Shown: piece after piece, positions 22,976 through 34,993 of the stretch
How the letters are laid out: every line of letters starts with the position of its first letter
Position numbering within the stretch: position 1 is the first letter of the stretch
From: Erythrocercus mccallii
Lineage: Eukaryota > Chordata > Aves > Passeriformes > Dicruridae
DNA: 64,000 nucleotides
Direction of reading: 5' to 3'
NCBI GenBank assembly: GCA_013397435.1
Contig: VZRG01000354.1
Location: 480,206-544,205, forward strand
The notes under the pieces: generated by a model
The model's database searches: none
What the model saw: the letters and a program-made list of their open reading frames with translations, nothing else
Told to the model about the DNA's origin: nothing
Translations under genes and position numbers: made by a program

Positions 22976-24036
22976 ATGTTTTACTGGTGCTCCTTGGCCA
23001 TGGGAGCTGTTGGGCTCCTCCTGGCTGGGAGCCCTGTGGGAGACTCCCCAAGGACTGGGATAAGGGCCCGTGGTGGGTGCATGGATGGGTTCTGGGCTGG
23101 AGCCCACACTTTGAGGTTTCATTACAGCCTTGCACATGAAGCAGTTTGGAGGTTAAAAGCAGCACACTTGTGTTTATTTCTCCACTTTGGCACATCTGCT
23201 ACTCACTAAAGCTATTTTGGGGGCTCTAAAAGTGGCAGTTTTAGAGAGCTCTAAATGGGTCAGCAGTTTCCGGGTGTTTTTTTTTTCTTTTCCGAAAAAA
23301 ATTATAATTTGAACCACAGATGGGTGACATCCAAAAGGGTTGAGAGAAGGGTCTGGGGACACCTCTTCCGTCCCCAGGTGAGACAGGTCTGTGAGGTAGA
23401 TGAATGAACATTCACATTTGGAGCGCTCTCCTTTTGAATCCAGCTCACTCCATCCTTACACCAATTCTGGGGCTTGGATGGTTGTAATCCTATAGAATCC
23501 CATGTAGAAGTCCTAGAATAAGGGATGTGATTCCAGGTGAATTTTCCTTGACTTGCCCTGGTGGGAAGTAAACTCACCAAAGAAGTGAGTCTGGTGAGCA
23601 GCACTTTCCAGTCTGAGCTCAAAGCAGAAATGTGGTTCTCTATGTTCACATTTTAATTCCTAATCCCATCTTCAGGCCGGGCTCCCAGAGCGTCTCCAGC
23701 CCCAGGAATGCTCCCTGGGAGCTTTCTAGGTCAAACAGCTATTTTTTTAGAGGAAACACTTAAAATTAAAATGCTGCAGAGTTTCCCCTGAGGTTACAGC
23801 CTTTGTTTAGGCTTCTCCAAGCAGAGGATCTCAATCACTGGGAACTGCAAAACTCCCCCAGACGTCCATCCCGCTCCTGTTGCAGGCACAGCCCAGTTTC
23901 CAAGCTTGTACAGCAAACAACACCAGGGCTGCTCCCTCCACAGATCAACTTCCAAGGGAATGGCAGAGCTGGGCAAGGAAGAGCAGCAGGAACTGAGGAG
24001 TCCAGAGCAGGGACCTCATGGCTGGGAGCAGGCACA
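22976..24036. other. non-coding stretch with a short hairpin motif
   Basis: No exon is recognised. At 23223-23255 the word CTCTAAA occurs three times in alternating orientation and could form a small hairpin. A T-run lies at 23277-23286, followed by an A-run near 23295. Confidence 0.4.
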
Positions 24037-24090
24037 GGTTGGATCAGTGATCTTAAAGGTCTTTTCCAACCTAAATGATTCCATGATTCC
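24037..24090 (+). mobile_element. CR1 tail fragment
   Basis: Only the last 50 or so bases of a CR1 are present: 'ggttggatcagtgatcttaa', 'aggtcttttccaacc', and 'aatgattccatgattcc'. This wording belongs to the subfamily that ends 'gatcttagaggtcttttccaacc'. The copy is extremely short, through 5' truncation or erosion. Confidence 0.75.
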
Positions 24091-24844
24091 ACAAGGTCTG
24101 GGAGCTGCTGTCCAGCCCTTCTGCAAGCACAGCATCCCAGGGAGGAGGATGGGGAGGCTCCGTGGGAGGGGGTTACCAGCGGGTCAGGAGGAGGATGAGG
24201 GGCAGGGAAGAGGGAGAGGGCAGAGGGGCAGTGCAGGCCATGTCTCACTCCCATCCTCAAATGCAAAACATTCCCTCTGACCACCTGATTTTCCATATAA
24301 AAATAACCCATTCTCAGTGCAGTGGTGGCTCAGGGAAACACAATTTATCACAACACAAAGGCAGGGTTGGGGATGTGCATTTTAGGGTGGCAAGGGTCAG
24401 GCTTGGACCCTGTTCAGTGAGTTCTGAAAGAGCTTTATGGGGACAGAGAGACCTGAGGGTGGGGTTTGAAGGTGGATTTTGGTCTGGAGGAGGTCACATC
24501 CGTTTTGAACCCACCTGATGATTGAAGGTCCTGCCAATGCCATTTGCACTTTGGCGTCCTCGGCACCAGCCAAACCTTGGGCCAGGTTCTCAACAAGCAT
24601 CTCCTCCAAAATCCATGGAAATCAGCATTGAAGCAGCTGAGGAGTGACCCCACGCTTCCACAGACATTTCTGCTTTCTAGTGAACATTGGCCTGCTCGAG
24701 CTGCTGCCTCTCCAGGATGCTGCTTCCCAGGCTCATCCTCTTGGACCAATTATCTCGCTGTGGATCCGCCTTTACAGAGCTGGCTTTCCAGTGGGGAGAG
24801 GAGCTCAGGGTGGAAGGACTGGAGGCAAGTCAGAGCTAGGAAAG

Positions 24845-25130
24845 CAATCAATTGTTCGTTAATGGAGTTACAGTAAAGATGTTATCCAAAACCACCGTGG
24901 CTGCCTAATTATTCATAACATCCCTCTGGAGATTCTCCTTTTGGCAAACTGTGAATCTCTGCTTTGTTGCCACAATAAAAGCAGTTTCAGGGCTGTAAAT
25001 GAGAGGGTGCAAATTACCATGGAGGCCCTGACAATATGGCAGCTCCCGAGCCTTGGATTACATGGTAATTTCCATGCAATATCCAAGTTATTACATGGTA
25101 AGTGCCATGTCATTACAGGCTAAATGAATG
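24845..25130. promoter_or_regulatory. AT-rich candidate conserved non-coding element
   Basis: The block is clearly more AT-rich than its surroundings and holds homeodomain-type words such as CTAATTATTCAT near 24906. It contains AAATTACCATG at 25011-25021 and its exact reverse complement CATGGTAATTT at 25061-25071. TTACATGGTAA occurs at 25058-25068 and again at 25091-25101. Repeated, inverted motifs in an AT-rich island are typical of vertebrate enhancers. No alignment was available to test conservation, so the call rests on composition and motifs only. Confidence 0.35.
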
Positions 25131-26706
25131 ATTATCACCCCTGCTTGACAAATTCACCTGACAAATTTTCCTCCCTTCTCAGTCTCTGGGATGTCTGCAG
25201 GCAGGATGCTGTTTCCATGAGGAACAGCGTGGTTGGGGTGGGCTCTTCCACCCCTGGAGCTTCCCAGTCCCACCTAGGCTGGGGCCATGGACATCACAGG
25301 GTTGGATGGGCTGTGTAAGGCTGTGGCCCAGCTCTGTGTGTGTGTTTCAGACACAAAATATTGATAAAAAATTTGGAATATCCCTGCCAGTGGAAACAGC
25401 TTCAAAGCTCCCAAAAGGAACAGAAATGCCCCAGTGCAGCTGAAGGAACTGTTTGAAATCCTGAATTAACAGGAATAGAAAATTATTTACAGTCTTCTCT
25501 CAGTTTTATCATTCATGTTCTGAATATTCCAAAGCTCCTCTGAACACACTGGGAAAGAGCTCCAACTGGGGAGTGGAAGTTTTTCATTTTGTACAACTTG
25601 AGGCTGCTTAAAGCTGCCATGGACCTGATCCACAGTTTTGTGACACCTTTAAATTTTCTTGCATTAGGCTTGAGGAGGTCTCATGGATTTAAGAAATGGC
25701 CACAGCCTTGTGCAGAACAAGAATTCATCTGCTCAGGGAGCTCAGGTTGTGTGAATGGCCATGGTTTTTCCACAGGAATATGTATGGGTGTCTGTATTTA
25801 ACCTATAGATCTTTCTAGAGCATGATCAGGCCCAGCCTGGTGATGTTTGATGGGTGTTAGAGACATCCAGCCTGAATATCACCACAAGGAGAGATGTTCA
25901 GCCACAGGCAATCAGTGCCACTTCCCAGACTGGAAGTCCTACCCTGGAGAATAAGCAGCCAACAAGAAAGGGAAAGATTCAGAAATGTCAAATCCTTTAA
26001 GCCCTAACACTTCCCTGGGCCTCAGAAGCTCCAGCCCCCCACAAACCTGCAGGGTTTGTGTTTTATTTGCACTGGTATCCCCTGGGAAGCCAAACTCCAG
26101 ATGGGCCCAAAGCTCCACGTCTCCTCTTGTGCCCCCTCAACATGTTTCATCCCTGTCCTGCTCATGCTAGGGACTGACAATCCAGAAAAAATGATGCAAA
26201 TATTTGTCCCGTGCCCCCTCCCCAGGCAGACTGAGAGATGAAAAGGGATCTCTCCTTCATATTCCAAACATCCCATGTGCACACAGGCCCAGATTCCACA
26301 CATGGCTCCCAGGTTCTTTGGCAGGACACCTGTATCTCAACTATTCCCACTGTTCAGAGACTTCCATGGGAAACTGCTTTGGCCCTAAAACCACAACAAC
26401 AACACCTTTGGAAACCTCCTTCTGTCCTCCACCATCATAGACACCAGAGAACACCCTGGTTATTCCTGAGTAACCAGCTCTGTGTTCTCCCTGCCCAATC
26501 TGGTGAGTTTGGAATCAGGAGACCATCACCAGCCTCTTGGCATGGTGACAATTATCCTGCAGTAACTTTAAAAATAATCATAATCCATGAGGACAAACAA
26601 CATTCCCGAGCCTTCTTATGGTATCTGCAATGTTCAGATAGGCTTGAAATGGAAAAGGAGAAAACAGCCCAGGTAGATCTGGAGCTGCTGAAAGGGCAAA
26701 GGAGAG
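25131..26706. other. non-coding stretch, no recognised feature
   Basis: No repeats or exons are recognised. The part 25350-25520 is moderately AT-rich, and a short CAA run occurs near 26392-26402. Confidence 0.4.
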
Positions 26707-26850
26707 AATCATGGAATCATATGGGTTGGAAAAGACTTCAGAGATCATCAGGTCCAACCATCAGCCCAGCACAACCTCTGCATTCCCCCCTAAACCACAC
26801 CAAGTGCCACATCCCCACGAGTTTTGAACTCTTCCAGGGACGGTGAGGGG
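26707..26850 (-). mobile_element. CR1 LINE 3' fragment, minus strand
   Basis: The plus strand begins 'aatcatggaatcatatgggttgga', then 'agacttcagagatcatcagg', 'tccaaccatcagcccagcac', 'taaaccacaccaagtgcc' and 'cttccagggacggtga'. This is the CR1 subfamily whose sense strand ends 'gatcttagaggtcttttccaacc'. The boundary near 26850 is soft. Confidence 0.85.
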
Positions 26851-27084
26851 CTGGCCATCATTCCTCTGCTGTCCCTGCCCAGGAATGAGACCCCAGTCCC
26901 TCTGCAGAATAACGAGCAATGTCCATTCTGAGTCTGTTCCTAATTATCACCATGGATAAAATTGCTGCCCCATTGCTCCAGCAGCATCCCAGGGCCTGCT
27001 CTGCCAGCTCCCAGCCACCAGGGCCCGTGGGCTCTTCCTGTGGGTGCCAATGCTGCTGCAGCAGCTCCGAGGGACAAATAGGCT

Positions 27085-27250
27085 TCATCAGGCAGCGATG
27101 ACATTTAGCATCAACCCCCCCTCCCATCTCCTGCCTGAATTTCCTTGCTTGCTTTTCAGAGCAAGAAATAAATGGTGCATTAGAGAGAAGGCAAGAGAGA
27201 TGAGCTTTATTAGCTGTTTATGGAAGAAATTAAAATTGCTCACTAGAAAC
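27085..27250. promoter_or_regulatory. AT-rich candidate regulatory block next to a CpG cluster
   Basis: An AT-rich segment with 'gagctttattagctgttta' and 'gaaattaaaattgctcac' directly abuts a CpG-rich cluster. The composition contrasts with the GC-rich flanks and resembles a conserved regulatory element. Conservation could not be tested. Confidence 0.28.
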
Positions 27251-27900
27251 CACGGCACTGGCAGTGCCCCCTCCCTGGCAGAGCCTCGATGGTTCCGTGG
27301 GGAGCACTCGCCTGGTATTTATTTGGGCTGGCACCTGCCCGGCGCCTCCCTGCCCTTCTGCAGATGGGCACGGGGGGACTGTGGGGAAATGTCACCACTC
27401 CTTCCCTCTCTCGAATCACTGCTTCGCCCTCCCAAGTTGCTCCTCCTCGCTGGCATCGCCGCCGGCAGCCCGGGATGCTCTGCTGTGCCGCACAGCAGCC
27501 GGGGCTCGCTGCGATTTTGGGGAGGATGCGAGGGGCGAGGAGGTGACTTGGTAGCCGTGGACCTCGGCCATGCCACTCCTGGGTGTCCCACACGATCCGG
27601 AGCAGTGCTGGGGCTCAGCACGGTGGAGAGGTGTCTCTTCCTCTCCACCTCTCCCTGGGCAGGCAGTGCTTCCCCATTATCATTTCACTCCAAAAACTTC
27701 TAACACAAGGGCTTGTTCAGGAGTTTCGGGGCTGCGTGGAGCCGACTGAGCCATCTCTGCCCAAGGCCAGCTTGGCCTTCTGCTCCTCCTTTTCCTCTTC
27801 CTGCTCTCCCCTCTCCATGCCCTCCTGCTCCACCGAGCTGCCCGTCCTGGCTGTGCCGTGACCCCGCCGTGGCACCGGGGGCAGGCGGGAGGAAGCGGGG
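27251..27900. promoter_or_regulatory. CpG-rich cluster, borderline island
   Basis: Hand counting gives roughly 36 CpGs in 650 bases, densest at 27421-27600 and 27841-27900. This is above the local background but lower than the two best islands in the window. No recognised coding exon accompanies it, and overlapping open frames on both strands reflect GC content. Confidence 0.33.
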
Positions 27901-30900
27901 CCAGGAGCACTTCAAAGGCTCTGTATCTCCTCACGCAGCTGCCATAAAAAACAATCCAGGTTTCCTCTCCCGAGTCCCACGTTGCCCTCGCAAGGGACAT
28001 CTCTTGGGGCAAACGGATAAATCTTTCATCTCCTCGCTCTGGGTTTTATTAAATACCTCGCACATCCACGGAAAACACAGATTGCTGATAAATTCGAGCT
28101 GATTATGGGAGAGGCAGATGGAGATTAACTTGCTGAACTGACTGGAAGTTGGTTCTTTCCAGGAAGATGGAGAGTTCCGGGATGTGCCGACACCAAAATT
28201 CACAGCCTGTCCATGTGGCACAGCCTGGGAGGGCACTGAGCCCACCCTGGGAGAGGTGCTGCTCTCCCGGAGAGGTGCTCACACCCTCCTGGCTCCAGGG
28301 CTGAGCTTTGCAAAGCCCAGGATCATGGAAAGGATGTTTAACCCTGGAGCAGGGACCAGCGGGGTCCTGTCCAGAGCAGGCACAGCTCAGGGAAGGGGAG
28401 GTCCCAGGGCTCAGCATCACCTGGCCCCACTCAAGGTGGGCTTCAGCAACAGCCCTGCTCCCCATCACCCCCCATACACCTGTATAGATATTCATGCGGG
28501 ATCCCTGGGAATAATGGGAGGATGTGGGTGAAAATGATGCCTCCTGACCCAAAAATCAGGCACAGCTATGGTGACCCACAGTTGAGGGGGAACCAGGCTC
28601 TCAGGGAACAAAAGAATTGCTGCTCGCATGGCAGGTTTGGGGTGTTTCATTTTCCCCAAGCTCTTTGGGGAATTTCAAGTCCCACTGAAAGGGCTAAATG
28701 AACTTGTTTAATCAACAGCTCCACAGGCTCTAAAGGGTCCTCAGGGCTGCAAGAATAGAGAAGTAGCATCTTCTCCATATCTGGGATGGAGGAAGGCAGG
28801 AAGTCATGGGACAAAGCTGTAGCAAAAAAATTTGTGGGTTCACAAGGAGCAATGCTTTCTCCAGCCTGGCAAGATGACTTCAGATATGGAAGCTCCATCC
28901 CAAAGGTCTCCTGGAGCAGTTTGGGCAGCCATGGAGGGCTCAGATGGGAACAAGTCATCCCTCTGCTTGAGGACAGACCCAATAAATGTAGAAAACAGTT
29001 GTCCCAAGATATAAGAGTAAATAAAATTAGGAACAAGAAGCTCAAGAATGAACTTCAAATGCCCTTTGGGGTAGCCAAGCACTTGGGGCTGCTCTAATCA
29101 GTAACCTCCCCATTCCCCAGTCGCTGCAGCAAGCCCTGCTAAGCAGACAGATTTTCCATTAAGCCTGGAAGAAATGGCAAAGTGCCTTAATGAATGTCAG
29201 AGTTAATACCCCGTTTGTTATAGGCTGTGACTGCAATGTGATGGGTTTATAAAGCCGGCCCCTCATTACCCTTATCAATATTATTCTTACTCGGTTCCCG
29301 TCTGCAGGCCAGATCCGCATCCAGCCCTTGGCTGCGGCTGCTTGACATGGGAGCTGGCTGCCTGAGGATCTGCAAGCCATCCTGCATCAGGGCATTTTCA
29401 GACCAGTAAAAAAGGGAATAAAATCCAAGAACTAAGGCAGGTTGAGCACATAGAGTGTGTGTCTGAGCGAGAGTGCGGTGCGAGGCATCGCTGCAGCCGC
29501 TGCGGCTCTGATTGAAACCAGACTCAGGAAAGAAGGGCTGTAAATGTTTTTTCACTGCCTGTCCTAAGAAATTTATGTCTCACCCACTCCATCATCTCCT
29601 TCAGGGCTGCCTTTTTTTGCAGCTGTCTTCAGAGACCATCGGCTGAGCCCCTTTATAAAGTCCAGTCCATGATGTCACCCAGAACCATAACTCACTCACC
29701 TCCCCGGCTGGGCTCTGTGCGGGGGTGCCCCATAAATAACAGCCCAGGCCCGGGGGAAGCCTGCCCTGCTCAAGGAAAACCTTCCTGACATCGGAAGGGA
29801 AGAGATAGGAACATGCACATGGAGCAGGGGGACACAGAGTGGGGTTTGGTGAACACAAAACCACAACTGTGCAGAGCAAATGGGACAGAAAAATCGGTGA
29901 TGTCGTGTCCAGCAGAACTTGCTCAGGAGAGGCAAAGGTGAGCCCCAGCTGCCTGGACATCCATTAAACTTTCCAGGGCTCTGCCTCCTCCTGAGAAATC
30001 CAAACCATGTGCTGAAGCCCCAGCCCAAGGTGTTGTTTGCTGCCTGGGATTAAAACGACTCAGCAACCAGGATGGGTCCATCCTTCCATAGCACCCAATT
30101 GGTCATGACTAAAATGTGCTCCAACTTCGGGGTGTTTTTGGGCCCCACACCCTGGTGGAGTTGCTGCTCACCCATCACACTTCTTGAGAGCAGGTGTCCA
30201 CATCAGAGAGCACCAGGCCCCTGCCAAGGCCCATCCCCATAGTGGGGAAGCCGAGGGTAATTGTTTCATTGTGTCTGATAACATGTGGTTTTGCCATATT
30301 TATAATCCAGCACTATTAAAAGGGGAAAAAAGAGATCAACTCAAAATCCATCCACCACAGTTGGCTCTAATTGTCCCTGTCCCACCACTTCCCCCTTTCC
30401 CAGTCCTGCTTGTGGGCTGATTTGGCAGCAAAGTCAAAACAGGAATGAGCTGTTGGGATGAAGATTATCCTTCGGTGGGTTGGCCTTGCTGGGAAGGACT
30501 GAGCGCTCTCGGTTTTCCTGGGAAGTCTGGACTTCATCTGCTTGGGAACAGAGCCTGAGGAGTGCCACCTCCCCGGGACACCTTCACCTTTGTGTTGGAG
30601 CCACACTGATGGTAAATCACAGCCTTCCCCCTGGAATTTCATCAGTTAATGCCACCAGAACTCTGCAGTCAACTGGGTTGGTCCTGACAGCTGGAAAATG
30701 CACTGGCTGAGAAGAAAGAGCTCTTCTCACATCTCCTGAGTTTCTTTTCTTCCACTTGAGGATTTGCAGAGGTTGGTTCCATGTTCCCCAGACACTTGTT
30801 GAACCACAGAAGTCCCCTCCCCGTGATGGCTGTTCCCAGGAAAATAAGCAAGCAGAAGGACTCCAACAGCATCTGCAAGACATCTCCTGAGCCACACATT

Positions 30901-31899
30901 CCAGAAAACTTTGGAGCTTTGGAGGGCAGGAGCAGGTTCTTAGTGCTTGCTGGTGTGGGCCATGTTCTCAGTGCCTGGAGCTGTGCCACACAGGCAGTCT
31001 GTCCCACTGAAATGTCCTCAGGGACTTGGAATGCTCTGCAGCCATTCCTCAATGCCTGGATATCTGCTGGAGTATGGGATGCATCCAGGGATTTGTTTCT
31101 GAGCTGGAATTTATTGCCCTCTCCTCTCCTTTACTATCCTCAGTAGATACAGTAGTGGGCGAGGGTGATGGTGCCTTTTTTCCTTTTTTCCTCCCAAAGT
31201 GAAATTAAAACCAGCCAAAAGCCCACCATGATGGGAATGTCTGTGAGCTGGAGTGTGCCCGGGGTGGCCACACAGGTCCATGGGATGTTCCAGGCAGCTG
31301 ATGGATGGACCTTTCTCCCACACCAAAGGATAATATTTGTGAAAAAGGCTCTTCCATGTGCCCCCAAACCCCCACAGCCTTCCCAGTCTTCTCTTTCTCC
31401 TTTTTGTTTTATATTCCAGGTTGCACCCAAAGCCTTTGAAGCCACTCCAGCAGAGCTTGCTCATTGTCCATGGGATGCAGAGGAGGGTTGTTGCCATGGT
31501 ACTGTAGCATCCCCCCTTCGTGGTGGTTCCTGGAGGGCTTCACTGCTCCCTGCCTGGACAGGGGCTCTGGATCCCTCACCAGGGAGGGGCCTCCTGGAGT
31601 CCCTGGGGACTGCACCAAGGATTCCAGCAGCCTCTTCCTCCAGGTGCGTCCCACTGGTCCTTGCCAACCTTTGCCACTCGGTCTTGGCCAGCGCCTGTCG
31701 GCCTTTGGTTCCCTCGCTCTGGAATGTGAGGGAATCCCCAAGGAGGAGCCCGGGGCAGCGATGTGGCTGTCACCCCTCAGCCCTCTCCCTTTCCCTCCAT
31801 CCCGTTCCTCCCGTGCATCCAGCTCCCCTTGGCGTGGCTGCCTCCCGTGCTGGGATAACGACTCCAGCACTGCCGTGGCATTCGGGATTCCAGCAGCAC
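27901..31899. other. non-coding stretch with AT-rich patches
   Basis: No CR1 or exon is recognised. AT-rich patches at 28010-28110 and 30245-30360 resemble small regulatory blocks, as does the segment annotated at 29140-29310. The remainder is unique GC-rich DNA with spurious frames on both strands. Confidence 0.4.
29140..29310. promoter_or_regulatory. AT-rich candidate regulatory block
   Basis: The segment includes 'cagagttaataccccgttt', 'gggtttataaagccggccc' and 'cattacccttatcaatatta'. It holds a TATA-like word (TTTATAAAG, near 29246) and a GATA-type word (TTATCAATA). Low divergence-type decay and AT enrichment suggest constraint, but no alignment was available. Confidence 0.28.
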
Positions 31900-32770
31900 T
31901 TGTGGGCTTGGTTCCTCGTTCCTGGCGCGTCCCTGCGCCGCCGGGAGGGCTCTTAGGCGCTGCTCGGCTTTGCTCCCTCCCCACGCCGCACAATGGAGAC
32001 AATGGCGTTTGAAAAGCTGAGAATGGAAGGGAGGGAAGTGGCTCGTGTTTAACCTCTCGAAGGCAGCGCGATGAGCCCGGGCTGGCGTTGTCAGGGGGAC
32101 GCGAGCGGAGCTGCCCGCCGGAGCTGTCAGCTCCCATTACCGCCCTCAATGGATGCGGCCGTCCCCCGGCACAAGGAGCCTTTATTCCTCTGGATGGGAA
32201 CCAGGAGAAGTGGGAGAATGCGGCGCTGCGTGGGCTCAGATCCCCCAGCTGGGATGTTTCGGTGTCTGATTTTACAGGCGACCAGCGAAGGGGGCAGGGA
32301 CCCCCGGGGTGGGAAGGGCTCTTCCCCCCTCACGGGCCCTTCCCGGGGTGGGAGCCGTGGAGACTTTGTCACCTGGTCCCTGCTGTCGCATGAGTCACCG
32401 CGCAGGAATTAGAGCATGTAATGGTCCCGTTTCCATCCCGCCATTTGGGGATCTGAGTGTTGCTGATGGATCCGGCCCCTGTGTCCCACCTGGCCGGGAC
32501 AGCACGAGGTGACAGCACCTGCCTGCGGTGCCGAGCTGGCCGCGGGAGCTTCGGCAGGGCTCGGAGTGGGGCTCGGCAGATGGGGTTTGAGGTGTCAGCT
32601 GTCAGGGAGTTCGTGCCTGACGTCGGGAAAACGCTTCCTGGCAGCTGTGCCGCAGTTTGGAGGCTGCAACCTGAACGGGGAGACCGTGGCCGTGCCGTAG
32701 GGACTGTCCCCGTCCAGAGGAGGAGGGACAGGGGCCGCCTGGAGATGCTGCTGCGGGAACAGCACGTGTG
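31900..32770. promoter_or_regulatory. CpG island, strongest in the window
   Basis: By hand I count about 58 CpGs in 31921-32770 at roughly 60% GC, about 0.7 of the expected number, so it meets the usual island criteria. CpG-rich cores lie at 31921-32150 and 32521-32700. Two SOX-type words (ACAATGG) occur at 31990-31996 and 31999-32005. No exon was recognised, and frames on both strands are open by composition alone. It could be the promoter of an unannotated or non-coding transcript, or of a gene whose first exon is untranslated. Confidence 0.5.
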
Positions 32771-32999
32771 AGCATAAACCCTGCAAGTGGCAGGATATTG
32801 TCAGATCCAAACACCACTGGTGATCCACGGCTGGCCACGGAGTGATGGAGAGCTCTTCCCAAGCTTTAATTTTTCTCTTTCTGGAGAATTTGGAAACATC
32901 TGCGCCTGCCTCTCATATTACTCTGATTTTGGTGTCAACTTTGCCTTCTGATCCTTCTGAGAGAATCATCTTGTGGTTTCTTTTCCCTCCATCCAGATT

Positions 33000-33320
33000 G
33001 TGCTGAGTATCCATGTCGCTGCCTTCCCGAGAGTTCACACTTGATTTCTCTCTGAAATCTTGGATAAATACCATCCAGGCTGGGGGATTTACTACACTTT
33101 CTCCAGTTGCTCCCTGATTTCCTCTTTAGAGACTGCCCTGCCCGCTAAGGTCACATTCTGATTTCCTATGCACAATGCCTTTGAAATGGAAATGTTTCCC
33201 CTCATTGTCTTCTCCAGTAAAGATCAAGAGGAAGAACGTGTTTCTCCTGGCTTTTCCACCCTCCATAATCCTTTTCTCCCCAGGGAACAAACAAGTGCCA
33301 CAGTCCCACACGCCACAGTC
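33000..33320 (-). mobile_element. ancient CR1/L3-type LINE relic with start of RT domain
   Basis: On the minus strand the text 'gatggtatttatccaaga' with flanking 'gtagtaaatcccc' and 'gaaatcaagtgtgaa' matches the start of the reverse-transcriptase domain of CR1/L3-type LINEs. That start normally encodes a KSPGPDGIYPRFL-like motif. Upstream in sense direction, 'gaggaaatcagggagcaac' would encode EEIREQ, and an earlier frame reads FTGEDNEGKHFHFKG. Two stops (TAG TAA) and frame changes interrupt it, so it is dead. It differs from the young CR1 tails elsewhere in the window because it comes from the coding part of an old element. Confidence 0.6.
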
Positions 33321-34993
33321 TCACTGGCAGTATCTCGTGTGTGAATTCATGAATTCAGTGAATTTCCAGGATTGTTTTGGCACCTCTCAGCCTGTTTTGG
33401 GACACCCTTGTTTCTGATGCACAAAGAAGTTGCTTTCCAATCCAGGAAGAACTTTTCCATCTAATTTAAAAGGGGAATTTTCTGTACCTCCAGTTAGCAC
33501 AATCTCTATTCCCATGGCCAGAATGTATTCCCCTTTTCCCTTTATTCCTGGCTCACCTCTCTGAACAAGCCAGGTGGGCCCAGCATGATTACATCCTGGA
33601 TTGTCTCCAGGAGGCTGTCCCATCCTTCCTGCTCCAGTGGATGTGTCAGCAGAGCCTGCCTGAGAGGCTCAGCACCCCCAGCACTGCTGGGCTGGATCCG
33701 GGCCAGGTGCCTCAGCCCCCAGCCCTTCATCTGCAGCTCAGCTCCCGTCTCATGCCGGGGCCGTGCCAGCAGAACTCCAAGGAATGCCATTTCCTGATGT
33801 TCTGCTTGTTAACAGTTGCCCACAAAGATTTAAAAGTCTCAGATATGTGTCCAATCTGTTGGCTTTGGTAGAGTGATCAGAAGGGACCCAAAGGACTTGT
33901 GACTATCTTGAAATGTTATTAGAAGTTTGTCTGAATCGCTGATTTTTAGAACAATAACCTTCCCAAAGACTTCAAGCCATTCCTCTGCAAATTGGATTTA
34001 AAATAAAATTAAAATGTGGTGGAAGGAATTTTCTATATGCTGGAGGGAGGATTTCTGCTGGGGCTCAGTGAGCAGAGGGTGTGGTGTAAAATGTACAGAA
34101 TTGTTTTAGCTGAAGCATACATTCCTCTGTGCCCTTTTTCCCAGAATCCCCTGGAATAGGAGCTCCGTAACATTTGATCCTTTAGACTAACTTTCAAACC
34201 CATAATGTTCAAGTGGGTTTGAAATTAGGTGTAAAGAGTTTGTTCATCCTGAGAAATCACTGAAATGGATTAGTGAGAGCCCCTTGTCTTACACTGGGAA
34301 TCCGAGGAAGCAAGCAGGAATCACCCAGAGCCGAAAGAAATGAGAATTATTTGGTGTAGTGATGCACTTTTACACACCCAGCTTAAGCACCTCCTCCCAG
34401 GGCAGCATCTGGTCAAGGACACTCCCCAGGTCCACTTGTCCCTCTCATTGCCCATCCCTGATGTTCCCTCCAGGAGATGATCCCAGAGAGACACTGGCTA
34501 TTGCTGCTATTAGTGATGGAACAGGGAGGAAATTGGCACAAATCATTAAGAGTGTCTGATAATTCTCCAGGTGATAGCCCAGCTGGGCTCAGCAGCTTTT
34601 CCAGATCCATTTCCCTGATTTACAGTCATCATTATCCTGGGAATCCTCCACCCCTGCAGCGCTGCTCAGCTCTGGAGCCTCCTTTTCTCATTCTCCAGCC
34701 ACAGGGGCCTGAAGTCAACCCCACCTCCACATTCCCACCTGGGGAGGTCTCCAGGGTCTGTTGCTGGGAAATGGGAAGGGACAGGCAGTGGTTTCCTCTG
34801 GTGGCCAAAGGCTGTTCTTGGTAGTCATTGGAAAAGGACCTTGCTCATGCTCTTCAGCTGTGTTCTAGTGGCAAATCCATGCAGGACTGGATTTCCTGTG
34901 TAGCTCAGCTCCCAGGCCCTTCCCAAGACAGAGGAAATGCTGATGAACAGAGAGCTGAGGGGGGACCTGAGTTGCCAGGGCGGAATGGCTGGT
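33321..34993. other. non-coding stretch, AT-richer part
   Basis: The stretch 33880-34350 is noticeably AT-richer than average and may hold eroded repeats, but I cannot assign a family. No exon is recognised. Confidence 0.4.

Noticed and set aside
31165..31956. A 263-codon plus-strand frame and an overlapping 246-codon minus-strand frame (31409-32149)
   Set aside because: Both strands are open over the same GC-rich DNA leading into a CpG island, and neither reads as a known protein.
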